From Streptococcus himalayensis (GTDB taxonomy: Bacteria > Bacillota > Bacilli > Lactobacillales > Streptococcaceae), in the NCBI RefSeq assembly GCF_001708305.1, contig NZ_CP016953.1:1073501-1137500 (forward strand): 64,000 nucleotides of DNA. The letters run 5' to 3'. Numbering within the stretch: the first letter of the stretch is position 1; each line of letters opens with the position of its first letter. The notes beneath the pieces were generated by a model. That model saw only the letters and a list, made by a program, of their open reading frames with translations. It was not told where the DNA came from and searched no databases. Positions 34,853-44,645 of this stretch are shown one piece after another. A program made the translations under genes and the position numbers.

Positions 34853-35482
34853 ATGGGAAAAATTGAAGTTATTGCACATCCACTCATTCAGCACAAGCTA
34901 TCTATCTTACGTCGCACGGATACATCGACCAAGGCATTCCGTGAATTAGTCAATGAAATTGCTATGCTGATGGGGTATGAGGTATTGCGTGACTTACCGC
35001 TAGAAGATGTGGAAATTGAAACGCCCATCACAAAAACTGTTCAAAAGCAGTTGGCAGGTAAAAAGTTAGCTATTGTCCCTATCTTACGGGCAGGAATTGG
35101 CATGGTGGATGGTTTGTTGAGCTTGGTTCCAGCAGCTAAGGTTGGTCATATCGGAATGTACCGCGATGAAGAAACCTTAAAACCAGTTGAGTACCTCGTG
35201 AAGTTGCCAGAAGATATTGATCAACGGCAAATCTTTGTGGTGGATCCGATGCTTGCTACGGGTGGCTCTGCTATCTTGGCTATTGATTCGCTTAAAAAAC
35301 GCGGAGCTACAAATATTAAATTTGTCTGCCTGGTTGCGGCGCCTGAAGGGGTAGAAGCTCTTCAATCAGCACATCCAGATGTAGAAATCTTTACAGCTGC
35401 TTTGGATGAACACTTAAATGATCATGGTTACATTGTTCCGGGACTAGGAGATGCAGGTGACCGTCTCTTTGGTACGAAATAA
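34853..35482 (+). CDS. upp: Uracil phosphoribosyltransferase
   Basis: 209 residues. The PRPP-binding loop is [11 protein letters not shown], and the C-terminal uracil site is [14 protein letters not shown]. It makes UMP from uracil and PRPP in pyrimidine salvage. AAGAAGG supports the start. It sits upstream of clpP, as in other streptococci, with a CtsR-boxed promoter between. Confidence 0.97.
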   Translation: MGKIEVIAHPLIQHKLSILRRTDTSTKAFRELVNEIAMLMGYEVLRDLPLEDVEIETPITKTVQKQLAGKKLAIVPILRAGIGMVDGLLSLVPAAKVGHIGMYRDEETLKPVEYLVKLPEDIDQRQIFVVDPMLATGGSAILAIDSLKKRGATNIKFVCLVAAPEGVEALQSAHPDVEIFTAALDEHLNDHGYIVPGLGDAGDRLFGTK

Positions 35483-35491
35483 GACTTAAAG

Positions 35492-35521
35492 TTTGACCTT
35501 TTTTGACCAATAGAGTATAAT
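35492..35521 (+). promoter_or_regulatory. clpP promoter with perfect CtsR box
   Basis: Read on the opposite strand, GGTCAAA-AAA-GGTCAAA (35508-35492) is the heptad direct repeat of CtsR. TTGACC (35493-35498) serves as -35, with a 17 bp spacer to TATAAT (35516-35521), so CtsR would block RNA polymerase. Heat-shock control of clpP is well known in streptococci. Confidence 0.9.
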
Positions 35522-35586
35522 AGCTATAAATTACGATGGAACGGGGAGGTGTAGACCTTCCTGCTATCTAAAAGAAGGAGAAACTA

Positions 35587-36177
35587 ATGATTCCAGTAGT
35601 TATTGAACAAACCAGTCGTGGAGAACGTTCCTATGACATTTACTCTCGCCTATTGAAAGACCGCATTATCATGTTGACGGGTCCTGTTGAGGACAATATG
35701 GCTAATTCTGTTATCGCGCAATTGCTCTTTTTGGATGCACAAGATAGCACGAAAGATATTTATTTGTACGTAAATACTCCAGGAGGTTCTGTTTCAGCAG
35801 GACTTGCGATTGTGGATACGATGAATTTCATCAAAGCGGATGTCCAAACGATTGTAATGGGGATGGCAGCTAGCATGGGAACGGTTATCGCTTCAAGTGG
35901 TACCAAGGGGAAACGTTTCATGTTGCCAAATGCGGAATACATGATTCACCAACCAATGGGCGGTACCGGTGGCGGCACGCAGCAAACGGATATGGCTATT
36001 GCAGCAGAACACTTGCTCAAAACTAGAAATAACCTTGAAAGAATCTTGGCAGAAAATTCTGGAAAGACCGTGAAACAAGTCCATAAGGATGCCGAACGGG
36101 ATTACTGGATGAGTGCCCAAGAAACCTTGGAATATGGTTTCATTGATGAAATCATGGAAAATAATCACTTGAAATAA
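35587..36177 (+). CDS. clpP: ATP-dependent Clp protease proteolytic subunit ClpP
   Basis: 196 residues. Catalytic Ser in GMAASMGTV, His in [11 protein letters not shown], and Asp in the following helix region. It forms the degradation chamber for ClpX/ClpC/ClpE. AGAAGGAG supports the start. An ISL3 element is inserted one base after the TAA, and its 8-bp duplication includes the last codon and stop; the protein is unaffected, but the original 3' end of the transcript is displaced. Confidence 0.97.
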   Translation: MIPVVIEQTSRGERSYDIYSRLLKDRIIMLTGPVEDNMANSVIAQLLFLDAQDSTKDIYLYVNTPGGSVSAGLAIVDTMNFIKADVQTIVMGMAASMGTVIASSGTKGKRFMLPNAEYMIHQPMGGTGGGTQQTDMAIAAEHLLKTRNNLERILAENSGKTVKQVHKDAERDYWMSAQETLEYGFIDEIMENNHLK

Positions 36178-36178
36178 T

Positions 36179-37593
36179 GGCTCTTTGTCAACTGTAGTGG
36201 GTAGATGTCAGCTAACATCTAGAGAGGACCAACTTGGTCTTCTCTTTTTTGATGTTTAAGGCAATCAAAATCCGCTTTTTGAAGTTTTCAAAGTTCCTGA
36301 AACCAAAGGCATTTCGTTTAATGACTTTGATAAGATTATTGGTAGCTTCCAATTTAGCGTTGGAATAAGGCAATTCCAAAGCGTTTAAAACCTTGTCCTT
36401 ATCCTTTAGAAAGGTCTTAAATACCGTCTGGAAAATAGGGTTAACAGTGGCTCTTTCTTGCTCAATTAGGTCAAAGAAATGCTCTGAGTTCTTCTCTTGG
36501 AAATGGAATAAAAGAAGTTGATAGAGTTCATAATGTTGTCGTAACTCATCTGAGTAGGATAGGAGCTTGTCTAAGATTTCCTTATTGGTCAAATGCATGC
36601 GAAATGTAGGGCGATAAAATCGTTTATCACTGAGTTTACGGCTATCTTGTTGTACCAGTTTCCAGTAGCGTTTTAAGACACGGTATTCCTGGGATTTTCT
36701 ATCGAATTGATTCATGATTTGTATGCGGACACGGTTCATAGCACGGCTGAGATGTTGCACAACGTGGAAACGATCAAGCACGATTTTAGCATGAGGAAAA
36801 AGTTGTTTGGCTAGTTGATAGTAAGGGCTAAACATGTCCATAGTGATGAATTTAACGCGGTTTCTGACCTGTCTAGGGTATCTCAGAAAGTGATTTCGGA
36901 TGGTTGCTTGCGTTCTTCCATCAAGGATAGCGATGATGTTATTTGTGTCAAAATCTTGAGCGATAAAGCTCATTTTCCCTTTCTTGAAGGCATACTCATC
37001 CCAGGACATGACTTCTGGAAGCTTAGCCCAATCCGTTTCAAACTTAAACTCATTGAGTTTTCGAATAACTGTAGATGTTGAAATGGAGAGTCTGTGTGCG
37101 ATATGTGTCATTGCTTGCTTTTCGATGAGTAATTGTGCGATTTTCTGGTTGACAGCGACAGAGATTTGATGGTTCTTCTTAACAATAGGAGTTTCAGCGA
37201 CCGCTATTTTCCCACAGTCTTTGCACTTGAAACGACGCTTTCGAAGGCGGATAAGTAGCGGGTAGCCAGCAGTTTCTAAGTAGGGGATTTTAGAGGCTTT
37301 CTGGAAGTCGTACTTAGCCATTTGTCCCTTGCAGGAAGAGCATTTAGGGGCTGTGTAATCCAAGTGACCGTGGAGTTCTAAGTGTGTTCCCATGTCGCAT
37401 TCATTAGTGATCGTGATATTTTTGTCTTTCATTTTGAGAAAATTTGTGATAAGATTTAGTTGTTCCATATGAGTCTTTCTAAATGATGGTTTTGTCGCTT
37501 TTCATTATAGGTCATATGGAACTTTTTTTTCTACACTGAAAAAGGTTCCATAATCTCCACAGTGGATTTACCCACTACAGATATTATAGAGCC
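36179..37593 (-). mobile_element. ISL3-family insertion sequence, copy 1 (1415 bp)
   Basis: Ends GGCTCTTTGTCAACTGTAGT (36179) and, inverted, GGCTCTATAATATCTGTAGT (37593). An exact 8-bp duplication GAAATAAT flanks it (36171-36178 and 37594-37601). It lies between clpP and the DUF2129 gene. Confidence 0.97.
36212..37468 (-). CDS. ISL3-family transposase, copy 1
   Basis: 418 residues. N-terminal zinc-finger region (CSSCKGQMAKYDF, CKDCGKIA), helix-turn-helix (MTHIAHRLSISTSTVIRKL) and DDE core (MSWDEYAF; FITMDMFSPY with VLDRFH; YSNAKLEATNNLIK). Intact. Its middle third differs from copy 2 (RIQIMNQFDRKSQEYRVL), and the finger reads CSSC where the others have CPSC. Confidence 0.95.
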   Translation of the reverse strand: MEQLNLITNFLKMKDKNITITNECDMGTHLELHGHLDYTAPKCSSCKGQMAKYDFQKASKIPYLETAGYPLLIRLRKRRFKCKDCGKIAVAETPIVKKNHQISVAVNQKIAQLLIEKQAMTHIAHRLSISTSTVIRKLNEFKFETDWAKLPEVMSWDEYAFKKGKMSFIAQDFDTNNIIAILDGRTQATIRNHFLRYPRQVRNRVKFITMDMFSPYYQLAKQLFPHAKIVLDRFHVVQHLSRAMNRVRIQIMNQFDRKSQEYRVLKRYWKLVQQDSRKLSDKRFYRPTFRMHLTNKEILDKLLSYSDELRQHYELYQLLLFHFQEKNSEHFFDLIEQERATVNPIFQTVFKTFLKDKDKVLNALELPYSNAKLEATNNLIKVIKRNAFGFRNFENFKKRILIALNIKKEKTKLVLSRC

Positions 37594-37632
37594 GAAATAA
37601 TAGACGATCCGAGAGCAATCTCGGATTTTTTT

Positions 37633-37641
37633 TGCTATAAT
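37633..37641 (+). promoter_or_regulatory. Extended -10 with leaderless geometry
   Basis: TGC-TATAAT ends 6 nt before the ATG at 37648, the same arrangement as at 29572 and 33799. Confidence 0.6.
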
Positions 37642-37647
37642 GAAAGA

Positions 37648-37980
37648 ATGTGGAAAATAGAATTAGCGATACAAGTCTATTTTTCGGAAACTAGGAAAAA
37701 GGAAGAGGACAAGGTGGAACAAAAAGAACGGACTGGCTTAATTGCCTACTTATACTATAATCGAGATGCTAAAAAAATCACCCAGCTGGGAGATGTGGTC
37801 TATCATTCAAAAAAACATCGTTATGTTCAATTTTATGTTTTTGAAGAAGAAAAGGAAACACTGCTAGCTCAATTATCCAAGGAGAAGTTTATCAAAAAAG
37901 TAATCCCTTGTTACATTGAGGAGTTGGATACAAATTTTGTTGGAAACCTTCTAAAAGATAGTGAAAACGTTATTATGTAA
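37648..37980 (+). CDS. DUF2129 (YlbG-like) protein
   Basis: 110 residues. The first half contains ERTGLIAYLYYNRDAKKITQ and the second HRYVQFYVFEEEKE, the signature of the small YlbG/DUF2129 family of Firmicutes. Position between clpP and the liv operon matches pneumococcus. No Shine-Dalgarno sequence. Function unknown. Confidence 0.82.
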   Translation: MWKIELAIQVYFSETRKKEEDKVEQKERTGLIAYLYYNRDAKKITQLGDVVYHSKKHRYVQFYVFEEEKETLLAQLSKEKFIKKVIPCYIEELDTNFVGNLLKDSENVIM

Positions 37981-37997
37981 AAAAAGAGACATTTGGG

Positions 37998-38026
37998 TTG
38001 ACAATTGTCAGATAATTCGGTATATT
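37998..38026 (+). promoter_or_regulatory. livJ promoter with CodY-like box
   Basis: TTGACA (37998-38003), 17 bp, TATATT (38021-38026). AATTGTCAGATAATT (38003-38017) agrees with the CodY consensus AATTTTCWGAAAATT at 13 of 15 positions and covers the spacer. Repression by CodY when branched-chain amino acids are plentiful is consistent with the operon's role. Confidence 0.78.
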
Positions 38027-38064
38027 CTTAACATATCAGTTTAGAAACTATTGAGGAGACAAAC

Positions 38065-39225
38065 ATGAAGAAAAAATTTGCATTATCATTTGTAGCTCTT
38101 GCAAGTGTTGCCTTTCTTGCAGCTTGTGGAGAAGTTAAGTCAGGTGGCTCGAATGCTTCTGGAACAGAAATTGGGGAAACCATTAAAATCGGTTTTAACT
38201 TTGAAGAAACAGGGGCAGTCGCAGCTTATGGTACAGCTGAGCAAAAAGGAGCCCAGCTTGCAGTGGATGAAATCAACAAGGCTGGCGGAATTGATGGGAA
38301 GAAGATTGAAGTCATTGATAAGGACAACAAATCTGAAACAGCTGAAGCTGCGTCTGTTACGACCAATCTTGTAACTCAATCAAAAGTAAGTGCTATCGTA
38401 GGACCTGCGACTTCAGGTGCAACAGCAGCAGCGATTCCAAATGCGACTAAAGCTGGTGTTCCATTGATTTCTCCAAGTGCGACCCAAGATGGATTGACAA
38501 ATGGTCAAGATTACTTGTTTATCGCTACTTTCCAAGATAGCTTCCAAGGAAAAATTATCGCAAATTATGTCACAGAAAAATTAAGTGCGAAAAAAGTAGT
38601 TCTTTACACAGACAACTCTAGTGACTATGCTAAAGGAATTGCAAAATCTTTCCGCGATTCTTATAAAGGCGATATTGTTGCAGACGAGACTTTCGTAGCA
38701 GGAGATACAGATTTCCAAGCAGCATTGACAAAAATTAAAGGAAAAGAATTCGATGCCATTGTCATTCCTGGCTACTACACAGAAGCAGGTAAAATTGTAA
38801 ACCAAGCACGTGGTCTTGGCATTGAGCAACCAATCGTTGGTGGAGATGGCTTTAACGGTGAAGAATTCGTTCAACAGGCTACACCAGAAAAAGCATCTAA
38901 GATTTACTTTATCTCAGGTTTCTCTTCAACAGTGGATGTATCGGATAAGGCTAAGAAATTCCTTGAAGCTTATAAAGCGAAGTATGGCAATGAAGAGCCT
39001 TCTACCTTTGCAGCACTTGCCTATGATTCAGTTTACCTTGTAGCTGAAGCAGCAAAAGGTGCAAAAACATCAATCGACATCAAAGATAACCTTGCAAAAA
39101 CCAAGAACTTTGAAGGAGTAACAGGGGATACTAGCTTTGATGCGAACCACAATACAGTGAAAACAGCCTTCATGATGACCATGGAAAATGGTAAAGTAAC
39201 AGCTGCAGAAACTGTAAAACCGTAA
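38065..39225 (+). CDS. livJ: Branched-chain amino acid ABC transporter, binding lipoprotein
   Basis: 386 residues. Lipoprotein signal with lipobox LAAC (Cys21), then a periplasmic-binding-protein type I domain (IKIGFNFEETGAVAAYGTAE… and FDAIVIPGYYTEAGKIVNQA). It captures Leu/Ile/Val for the LivHM/LivGF complex. GAGGAG precedes the ATG. Intact. Confidence 0.95.
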   Translation: MKKKFALSFVALASVAFLAACGEVKSGGSNASGTEIGETIKIGFNFEETGAVAAYGTAEQKGAQLAVDEINKAGGIDGKKIEVIDKDNKSETAEAASVTTNLVTQSKVSAIVGPATSGATAAAIPNATKAGVPLISPSATQDGLTNGQDYLFIATFQDSFQGKIIANYVTEKLSAKKVVLYTDNSSDYAKGIAKSFRDSYKGDIVADETFVAGDTDFQAALTKIKGKEFDAIVIPGYYTEAGKIVNQARGLGIEQPIVGGDGFNGEEFVQQATPEKASKIYFISGFSSTVDVSDKAKKFLEAYKAKYGNEEPSTFAALAYDSVYLVAEAAKGAKTSIDIKDNLAKTKNFEGVTGDTSFDANHNTVKTAFMMTMENGKVTAAETVKP

Positions 39226-39389
39226 GAAAACTCCCATCACTGATAGAGTGATCAGCAAATTAGGAGAGTGAGAGAAATTCAAACGGAGTTTTTCTTGCTC
39301 CCCTTTTTGTGGATTTTAGGGAAACTATGATATAATAAACAACAGTGAATTTTTCACGTCTTGAAATTTAATAGAAAGTGTGGTTTTAC

Positions 39390-40259
39390 ATGCTCCAACA
39401 ACTTGTCAATGGTTTAATCCTGGGAAGCGTTTATGCTCTGTTAGCCCTTGGTTACACCATGGTGTATGGAATTATTAAACTCATCAACTTCGCTCATGGC
39501 GATATTTACATGATGGGTGCCTTTATGGGGTATTTTCTTATCAATACGCTTCGCTTGCCTTTCTTTCTTGCCTTGCTATTAGCCATGGTTGGAACGGCTG
39601 GTTTGGGGGTCTTGATTGAGTTCTTAGCCTATCGTCCACTGCGTCATTCAACGCGTATTGCTGCCTTGATTACAGCGATTGGGGTATCCTTCTTCTTGGA
39701 ATATACGATGGTATATCTTTTTGGAGCCAATACTCGCTCGTTTCCGCAGGTCATTGAAACAGTGCGTTATACCTTTGGTCCGATTAGTTTGACCAATATT
39801 CAGCTGATGATTTTGGGTGTGTCTTTGGTGCTCATGGTCTTACTTCAAGTCATTGTTCAAAAGACTAAAATGGGGAAAGCTATGCGTGCCGTATCGGTGG
39901 ATAGCGATGCAGCTCAGCTGATGGGTATCAATGTCAATCGGACAATCAGCTTCACTTTTGCGTTAGGATCTGCTCTTGCAGGTGCAGCGGGTGTCCTGAT
40001 TGCCCTCTACTATAACTCGTTAGAACCCTTGATGGGGATGACTCCAGGTCTAAAATCATTCGTTGCGGCGGTATTGGGAGGAATTGGGATTATTCCTGGT
40101 GCAGCCCTTGGTGGATTTGTCATTGGCTTATTGGAAACGTTTGCGACTGCTTTTGGGATGTCTGATTTCCGTGATGCCATTGTATATGCTGTTCTGATCT
40201 TGATTTTGTTGGTTCGTCCAGCAGGACTTCTTGGAAAAAATGTGAAGGAGAAGGTGTAA
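39390..40259 (+). CDS. livH: Branched-chain amino acid ABC permease LivH
   Basis: 289 residues starting MLQQLVNGLILGSVYALLAL. Eight or so membrane helices and the LivH motif INFAHGDIYMMGAF. An upstream in-frame GTG at 39378 would add four residues; 39390 matches the usual family start. A TATAAT about 60 bp upstream (39331) suggests an additional internal promoter in the gap after livJ. Confidence 0.93.
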   Translation: MLQQLVNGLILGSVYALLALGYTMVYGIIKLINFAHGDIYMMGAFMGYFLINTLRLPFFLALLLAMVGTAGLGVLIEFLAYRPLRHSTRIAALITAIGVSFFLEYTMVYLFGANTRSFPQVIETVRYTFGPISLTNIQLMILGVSLVLMVLLQVIVQKTKMGKAMRAVSVDSDAAQLMGINVNRTISFTFALGSALAGAAGVLIALYYNSLEPLMGMTPGLKSFVAAVLGGIGIIPGAALGGFVIGLLETFATAFGMSDFRDAIVYAVLILILLVRPAGLLGKNVKEKV

Positions 40260-40262
40260 AAC

Positions 40263-41216
40263 ATGAAGAAAAATACAACAACCAATCTTGTGTGGCTAGG
40301 CCTTCTTACAGCTATTTATCTTTTGATTACGGTTCTTGCAAACCTAGGTATTTTGAATGATTTTTATCTTCAAATTTTGCAACAAATCGGTATCAACATT
40401 ATTTTAGCAGTTGGTCTTAACTTAATTGTTGGGTTTTCCGGTCAATTTTCACTAGGACATGCTGGTTTTATGGCGATTGGAGCCTATGCAGCTGCGATTA
40501 TTGGTTCAAAATCGCCAACTTACGGAGCCTTCTTTGCAGCTATGGTAGTTGGGGCTCTGATTGCTGGAGCTGTTGCTCTTGCGGTTGGTCTTCCAACGCT
40601 ACGTTTAAAAGGGGATTACCTTGCGATTGCAACTCTTGGTGTCTCTGAGATTATTCGGATTTTGATTGTCAACGGTGGTGATTTAACCAATGGTGCAGCA
40701 GGTATTTTGGGAATTCCTAATTTTACGAGCTGGCAAATGGTGTATCTCTTTGTCGTTTTGACAACGATTTTTACCGTCAATTTCTTGCGCAGTCCGATTG
40801 GTCGGACGACCCTCTCTGTTCGAGAAGACGAAATTGCAGCAGAGTCAGTTGGGGTTAACACGACCAAAATCAAAGTGATTGCCTTTGTCTTTGGTGCCAT
40901 GACAGCTAGTATTGCAGGTAGTCTTTATGCTGGTTATGTCGGTTCAGTCGTTCCAAAGGACTATTCATTTACCAATACCATTAACGTATTGATTATTGTT
41001 GTATTTGGAGGTCTTGGTTCAATGACAGGAACGATTGTGGCAGCGATTGTATTGGGAATTCTCAACATGCTCTTGCAGGATGTAGCAAGTATTCGGATGA
41101 TTATCTACTCCTTGGCATTGATTCTTGTCATGATTTTCCGACCAGGTGGATTGTTAGGAACATGGGAGTTGAGTTTGTCTCGCTTTTTCAAAAAAAATAA
41201 GGAGGTGACAAAATAA
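40263..41216 (+). CDS. livM: Branched-chain amino acid ABC permease LivM
   Basis: 317 residues with about nine membrane helices and the LivM motif GFSGQFSLGHAGFMAIGAY. Starts 3 bp after livH and overlaps the livG start by one base. Forms the channel with LivH. Confidence 0.94.
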   Translation: MKKNTTTNLVWLGLLTAIYLLITVLANLGILNDFYLQILQQIGINIILAVGLNLIVGFSGQFSLGHAGFMAIGAYAAAIIGSKSPTYGAFFAAMVVGALIAGAVALAVGLPTLRLKGDYLAIATLGVSEIIRILIVNGGDLTNGAAGILGIPNFTSWQMVYLFVVLTTIFTVNFLRSPIGRTTLSVREDEIAAESVGVNTTKIKVIAFVFGAMTASIAGSLYAGYVGSVVPKDYSFTNTINVLIIVVFGGLGSMTGTIVAAIVLGILNMLLQDVASIRMIIYSLALILVMIFRPGGLLGTWELSLSRFFKKNKEVTK

Positions 41217-41980
41217 TGGCACTTCTTGATGTACAACATTTAACCAAGCATTTTGGTGGATTGACAGCTGTGGGCGATGTGACCTTGGAATTAAACGAGG
41301 GCGAATTGGTCGGCTTGATTGGTCCCAATGGTGCTGGGAAAACAACCCTTTTTAACTTATTGACTGGTGTCTACGAACCAAGTGAAGGAACCGTAACTCT
41401 GGATGGACATTTGTTAAACGGGCAAGCTCCCTATAAGATTGCCTCTCTTGGCCTAGGACGGACCTTCCAAAATATCCGTTTATTCAAGGATTTAAGCGTG
41501 CTGGATAATGTTTTGATTGCCTTTGGCAATCACCATAAAAAACATGTCTTTGCGAGTATGTTCCGTCTTCCTGCCTTCTATAAGCATGAAGAGGAGTTGA
41601 AGCAAAAGGCTCTTGATTTGCTTAAAATCTTTGATTTAGAGGGGGATGCAGCCACACTTGCTAAAAATTTAGCCTATGGTCAGCAACGGCGTTTAGAGAT
41701 TGTACGGGCGCTTGCGACTGAGCCGAAAATCCTCTTCTTGGATGAGCCAGCTGCAGGGATGAATCCACAGGAAACCGCAGAGTTAACCGATTTAATTCGT
41801 CGTATTAAAGATGAATTTAACATAACGATTATGCTCATTGAGCATGATATGAGCTTGGTCATGGAAGTAACAGAACGCATTTATGTGTTGGAATATGGCC
41901 GCTTGATTGCTCACGGGACACCAGAGGAAATCAAAAATGACAAGCGTGTTATTGAAGCTTATCTAGGAGGTGAAGCCTAA
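41216..41980 (+). CDS. livG: Branched-chain amino acid ABC ATPase LivG
   Basis: 254 residues. Walker A GPNGAGKTT, signature LAYGQQRRLEIVRAL, Walker B ILFLDEPAAGMNPQE typical of LivG. AAGGAGGTG precedes the ATG. One-base overlaps with livM and livF indicate coupling. Confidence 0.95.
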   Translation: MALLDVQHLTKHFGGLTAVGDVTLELNEGELVGLIGPNGAGKTTLFNLLTGVYEPSEGTVTLDGHLLNGQAPYKIASLGLGRTFQNIRLFKDLSVLDNVLIAFGNHHKKHVFASMFRLPAFYKHEEELKQKALDLLKIFDLEGDAATLAKNLAYGQQRRLEIVRALATEPKILFLDEPAAGMNPQETAELTDLIRRIKDEFNITIMLIEHDMSLVMEVTERIYVLEYGRLIAHGTPEEIKNDKRVIEAYLGGEA

Positions 41981-42690
41981 TGTCGATGTTAAAAGTTGAG
42001 AATCTTTCGGTTCATTATGGCATGATTCAGGCTGTTCATGATGTCAGTTTTGAGGTAAATGAAGGAGAAGTTGTTTCCCTTATTGGAGCCAATGGTGCTG
42101 GGAAAACAACAATTCTACGGACGATTTCAGGTTTAGTTCGCCCAAGTAATGGTCAAATTTCCTTCCTCGGTCAGGAAATCCAAAAAGTACCTGCTCAAAA
42201 AATTGTTGCAGCAGGACTATCTCAGGTTCCAGAAGGACGCCATGTCTTTTCAGGTTTGACAGTTATGGAAAATCTAGAAATGGGGGCCTTTCTCAAGAAA
42301 AATCGGGAAGAAAATCAAGCGAATTTGAAGAAGGTTTTCTCACGTTTTCCTCGCCTAGAAGAACGAAAAAATCAGGATGCTGCTACCCTTTCTGGAGGAG
42401 AACAGCAGATGCTTGCTATGGGGCGCGCCTTGATGTCAACACCGAAATTACTGCTTTTAGACGAGCCATCTATGGGACTTGCACCGATTTTTATTCAAGA
42501 AATTTTTGATATTATTCAAGATATCCAAAAACAAGGGACAACAGTTCTATTGATTGAGCAAAATGCTAATAAAGCACTTTCTATTGCCGATCGCGGCTAT
42601 GTCCTAGAAACAGGGAAAGTCGTTCTATCTGGTACTGGTCAGGAATTGCTTGCTTCTGATGAAGTTCGTAAAGCCTATCTAGGAGGCTAA
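41980..42690 (+). CDS. livF: Branched-chain amino acid ABC ATPase LivF
   Basis: 236 residues. Walker A GANGAGKTT, signature LSGGEQQMLAMGRAL, Walker B LLLLDEPSMGLAP typical of LivF. Last gene of the operon; a terminator follows. Confidence 0.95.
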   Translation: MSMLKVENLSVHYGMIQAVHDVSFEVNEGEVVSLIGANGAGKTTILRTISGLVRPSNGQISFLGQEIQKVPAQKIVAAGLSQVPEGRHVFSGLTVMENLEMGAFLKKNREENQANLKKVFSRFPRLEERKNQDAATLSGGEQQMLAMGRALMSTPKLLLLDEPSMGLAPIFIQEIFDIIQDIQKQGTTVLLIEQNANKALSIADRGYVLETGKVVLSGTGQELLASDEVRKAYLGG

Positions 42691-42705
42691 TGACCATCAA
42701 TATAC

Positions 42706-42738
42706 GAAGGAACTGGGATAACTCCGGTTTCTTTTTTT
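42706..42738 (+). terminator. Terminator of the liv operon
   Basis: GAAGGAACTGGG pairs with CTCCGGTTTC (with G-U pairs), then seven Ts. Confidence 0.8.
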
Positions 42739-42739
42739 G

Positions 42740-43340
42740 TTTGATACTTGTCAAAACCTGACGTCGTTAACTCACCTTGCTTCAACAGTCCAGCGGACTG
42801 TTGAAGGTTGGAAATAAGGGAGTGAGACAAAATTATCCAGCCTCGCTTCTTTTATAGCTGTAACAGTTTGACGCAGTAGTTGTCTGGTTTGTAGAATGTT
42901 GATAAATCAACATTCTAGTAGAGAGGGCTAGCAAAATGTTCGCTAGCTCTATTTCCAACCTTTCATAATTTTCAATTGCAAGGAGCGAGCTACGCTCGTT
43001 CTATTTCCAGCCTTCCACAATTCTCAATTGTGGAAGCTAGTCAACTTGCGGGGGTGGAAGTAAACGAATCCAGTGGATTCATTTAGCCCGAACCTAAAAA
43101 TAAAGGAGTGAGGAAAATCGATTTCTTCGAAATCATGATTTTTATACATAATCTTCCAGATTACATTATTTTGAGGGTGAGCGCATCGCGCTCATCCTGG
43201 TTTGTCCCACTCCCTCAGCTAACCTCCGTTCCCCCTGTGGTTTTAGGACACAAGCTAGGCTAGTTTTATCGATCACCTTCCACATTTCTCAATTCTGGAA
43301 CCTAGTCAGATGTTGATTTTTTAGAGTATGAATGATTGGA
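42740..43340 (+). repeat. Composite block of palindrome-rich intergenic repeats
   Basis: About 600 bp without genes. In order: TTCAACAGTCC-AGC-GGACTGTTGAA (also at 58.1 kb), AACAGTTTGACGCAGTAGTT (27.5 kb), TGTTGATAAATCAACA (60.8 kb), GAGCGAGCTACGCTCGTTC, TTCCACAATTCTCAATTGTGGAA, AACGAATCCAGTGGATTC with AGCCCGAACCTAAAAATAAA (27.6 and 60.6 kb), and a segment TAGTTTTATCGATCACCTTC (58.2 kb). Each palindrome can form a hairpin. Nothing else is seen before the adh promoter. Confidence 0.8.
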
Positions 43341-43428
43341 TGTAGCTCTCTCACTAATGGAAAACTCTATTTCTCCGAGGAAAAGATGGAGTGATCTTTC
43401 TTATTTTTATGAAACAATCAAAAAAATA

Positions 43429-43466
43429 AGAAAACGCTTGCAATTGAACTCTTTATATGTTATACT
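43429..43466 (+). promoter_or_regulatory. adh promoter overlapped by a cre-like site
   Basis: AGAAAACGCTTGCA (43429-43442) fits the cre consensus at 12 of 14. It overlaps -35 TTGCAA (43438-43443); TATACT (43461-43466) follows after 17 bp. This placement implies CcpA repression. Confidence 0.7.
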
Positions 43467-43501
43467 GATATAGTAAAAAGATTCACAAAAGGAGAAAGCT
43501 T

Positions 43502-44563
43502 ATGAAAGCTTATACATATGTTAAACCAGGCGAAGCAGCCTTTGTTGATGTTGAAAAACCAGTGGTTCGCAAACCAACCGATGCTGTGGTTCGTATGTTG
43601 AAAACAACAATTTGTGGAACAGACCTTCATATCATCAAGGGAGATGTTCCAGTTGTTGAAAGCGGTCGGATTTTAGGACACGAAGGTATTGCGATTGTCG
43701 AAGAAGTTGGTGAAGGTGTTACAAACTTCAAAAAAGGCGATAAAGTCTTAGTTTCTTGTGTCTGTGCATGTGGAAAATGTTACTATTGTCGTAAGGGGAT
43801 TTATGCCCACTGTGAAGATGAAGGTGGATGGATTTTCGGTCACTTGATTGATGGTACACATGCAGAATATCTACGCGTACCGCATGCAGACAATACACTT
43901 TACCATACTCCAGAAGGTGTGTCAGATGAAGCTCTCGTTATGCTATCAGACATTCTTCCAACTGGTTATGAAATCGGTGTTATCAAAGGAAAAGTAGAGC
44001 CAGGATGTACTGTTGCAATTATCGGTTCAGGACCTGTTGGTTTGGGAGCTCTCCTTACTGCACAATTCTACTCACCAGCGAAGATTATCATGGTGGATTT
44101 GGATGACAACCGTTTAGAGACTGCTCTTTCATTTGGTGCGACTCACAAAGTAAATTCTGCTGATACAGAAAAAGCAATTCAAGAAATCTTTGATTTAACA
44201 GATGGCCGTGGGGTTGATGTTGCCATTGAAGCAGTTGGTATCCCAGCAACATTTGACTTCTGTCAAAAGATTATCGCAATCGATGGTACAATTGCGAATG
44301 CTGGAGTACACGGTGTGCCTGTTCAATTTGACTTGGATCGTCTATGGATTCGCAACATTAACGTAACAACTGGTCTTGTTTCTACCAATACAACGCCACA
44401 ATTGTTGAAGGCTATGGAATCTCATAAGATTGCTCCTGAAAAATTGGTTACTCACTACTTCAAACTCAGTGAAATCGAAGAAGCTTACAAGGTATTCTCA
44501 AAAGCTGCTGATCACCATGCTATTAAAGTCATTATCGAAAATGATATCTCACCAGAAGCGTAA
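43502..44563 (+). CDS. Zinc-dependent medium-chain alcohol dehydrogenase
   Basis: 353 residues. Catalytic zinc ligands in TTICGTDLHI and GHEGI, structural zinc Cys cluster CACGKCYYCRKGIYAHC, NAD-binding IGSGPVGLGALL. It reduces aldehydes or oxidises alcohols with NAD(H); the family includes AdhA/AdhP-type enzymes, substrate uncertain. AAAGGAG supports the start. Its terminator is the insertion point of an IS1182-type element. Confidence 0.88.
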   Translation: MKAYTYVKPGEAAFVDVEKPVVRKPTDAVVRMLKTTICGTDLHIIKGDVPVVESGRILGHEGIAIVEEVGEGVTNFKKGDKVLVSCVCACGKCYYCRKGIYAHCEDEGGWIFGHLIDGTHAEYLRVPHADNTLYHTPEGVSDEALVMLSDILPTGYEIGVIKGKVEPGCTVAIIGSGPVGLGALLTAQFYSPAKIIMVDLDDNRLETALSFGATHKVNSADTEKAIQEIFDLTDGRGVDVAIEAVGIPATFDFCQKIIAIDGTIANAGVHGVPVQFDLDRLWIRNINVTTGLVSTNTTPQLLKAMESHKIAPEKLVTHYFKLSEIEEAYKVFSKAADHHAIKVIIENDISPEA

Positions 44564-44568
44564 TGAAA

Positions 44569-44588
44569 GAGAGGGCACTAGCCCTCTC
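44569..44588 (+). terminator. adh terminator hairpin, left half after IS insertion
   Basis: GAGAGGGC-ACTA-GCCCTCTC without its T tract. The same 18 bp, AGAGGGCACTAGCCCTCT, recurs at 47546-47563, where it is followed by TTTTTT. The IS1182-type element lies between, so the original terminator was duplicated and its T run moved 3 kb away. Confidence 0.85.
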
Positions 44589-44645
44589 AGACTGAAGACA
44601 AACTAGCCCTTAAACTAGTTTGTCTTTTTGTTTGCTGTGTTATTT

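Noticed and set aside
42740..43340. CRISPR-like array of short repeats
   Set aside because: The repeated units are different palindromes without constant repeat-spacer periodicity, and no cas genes are present.
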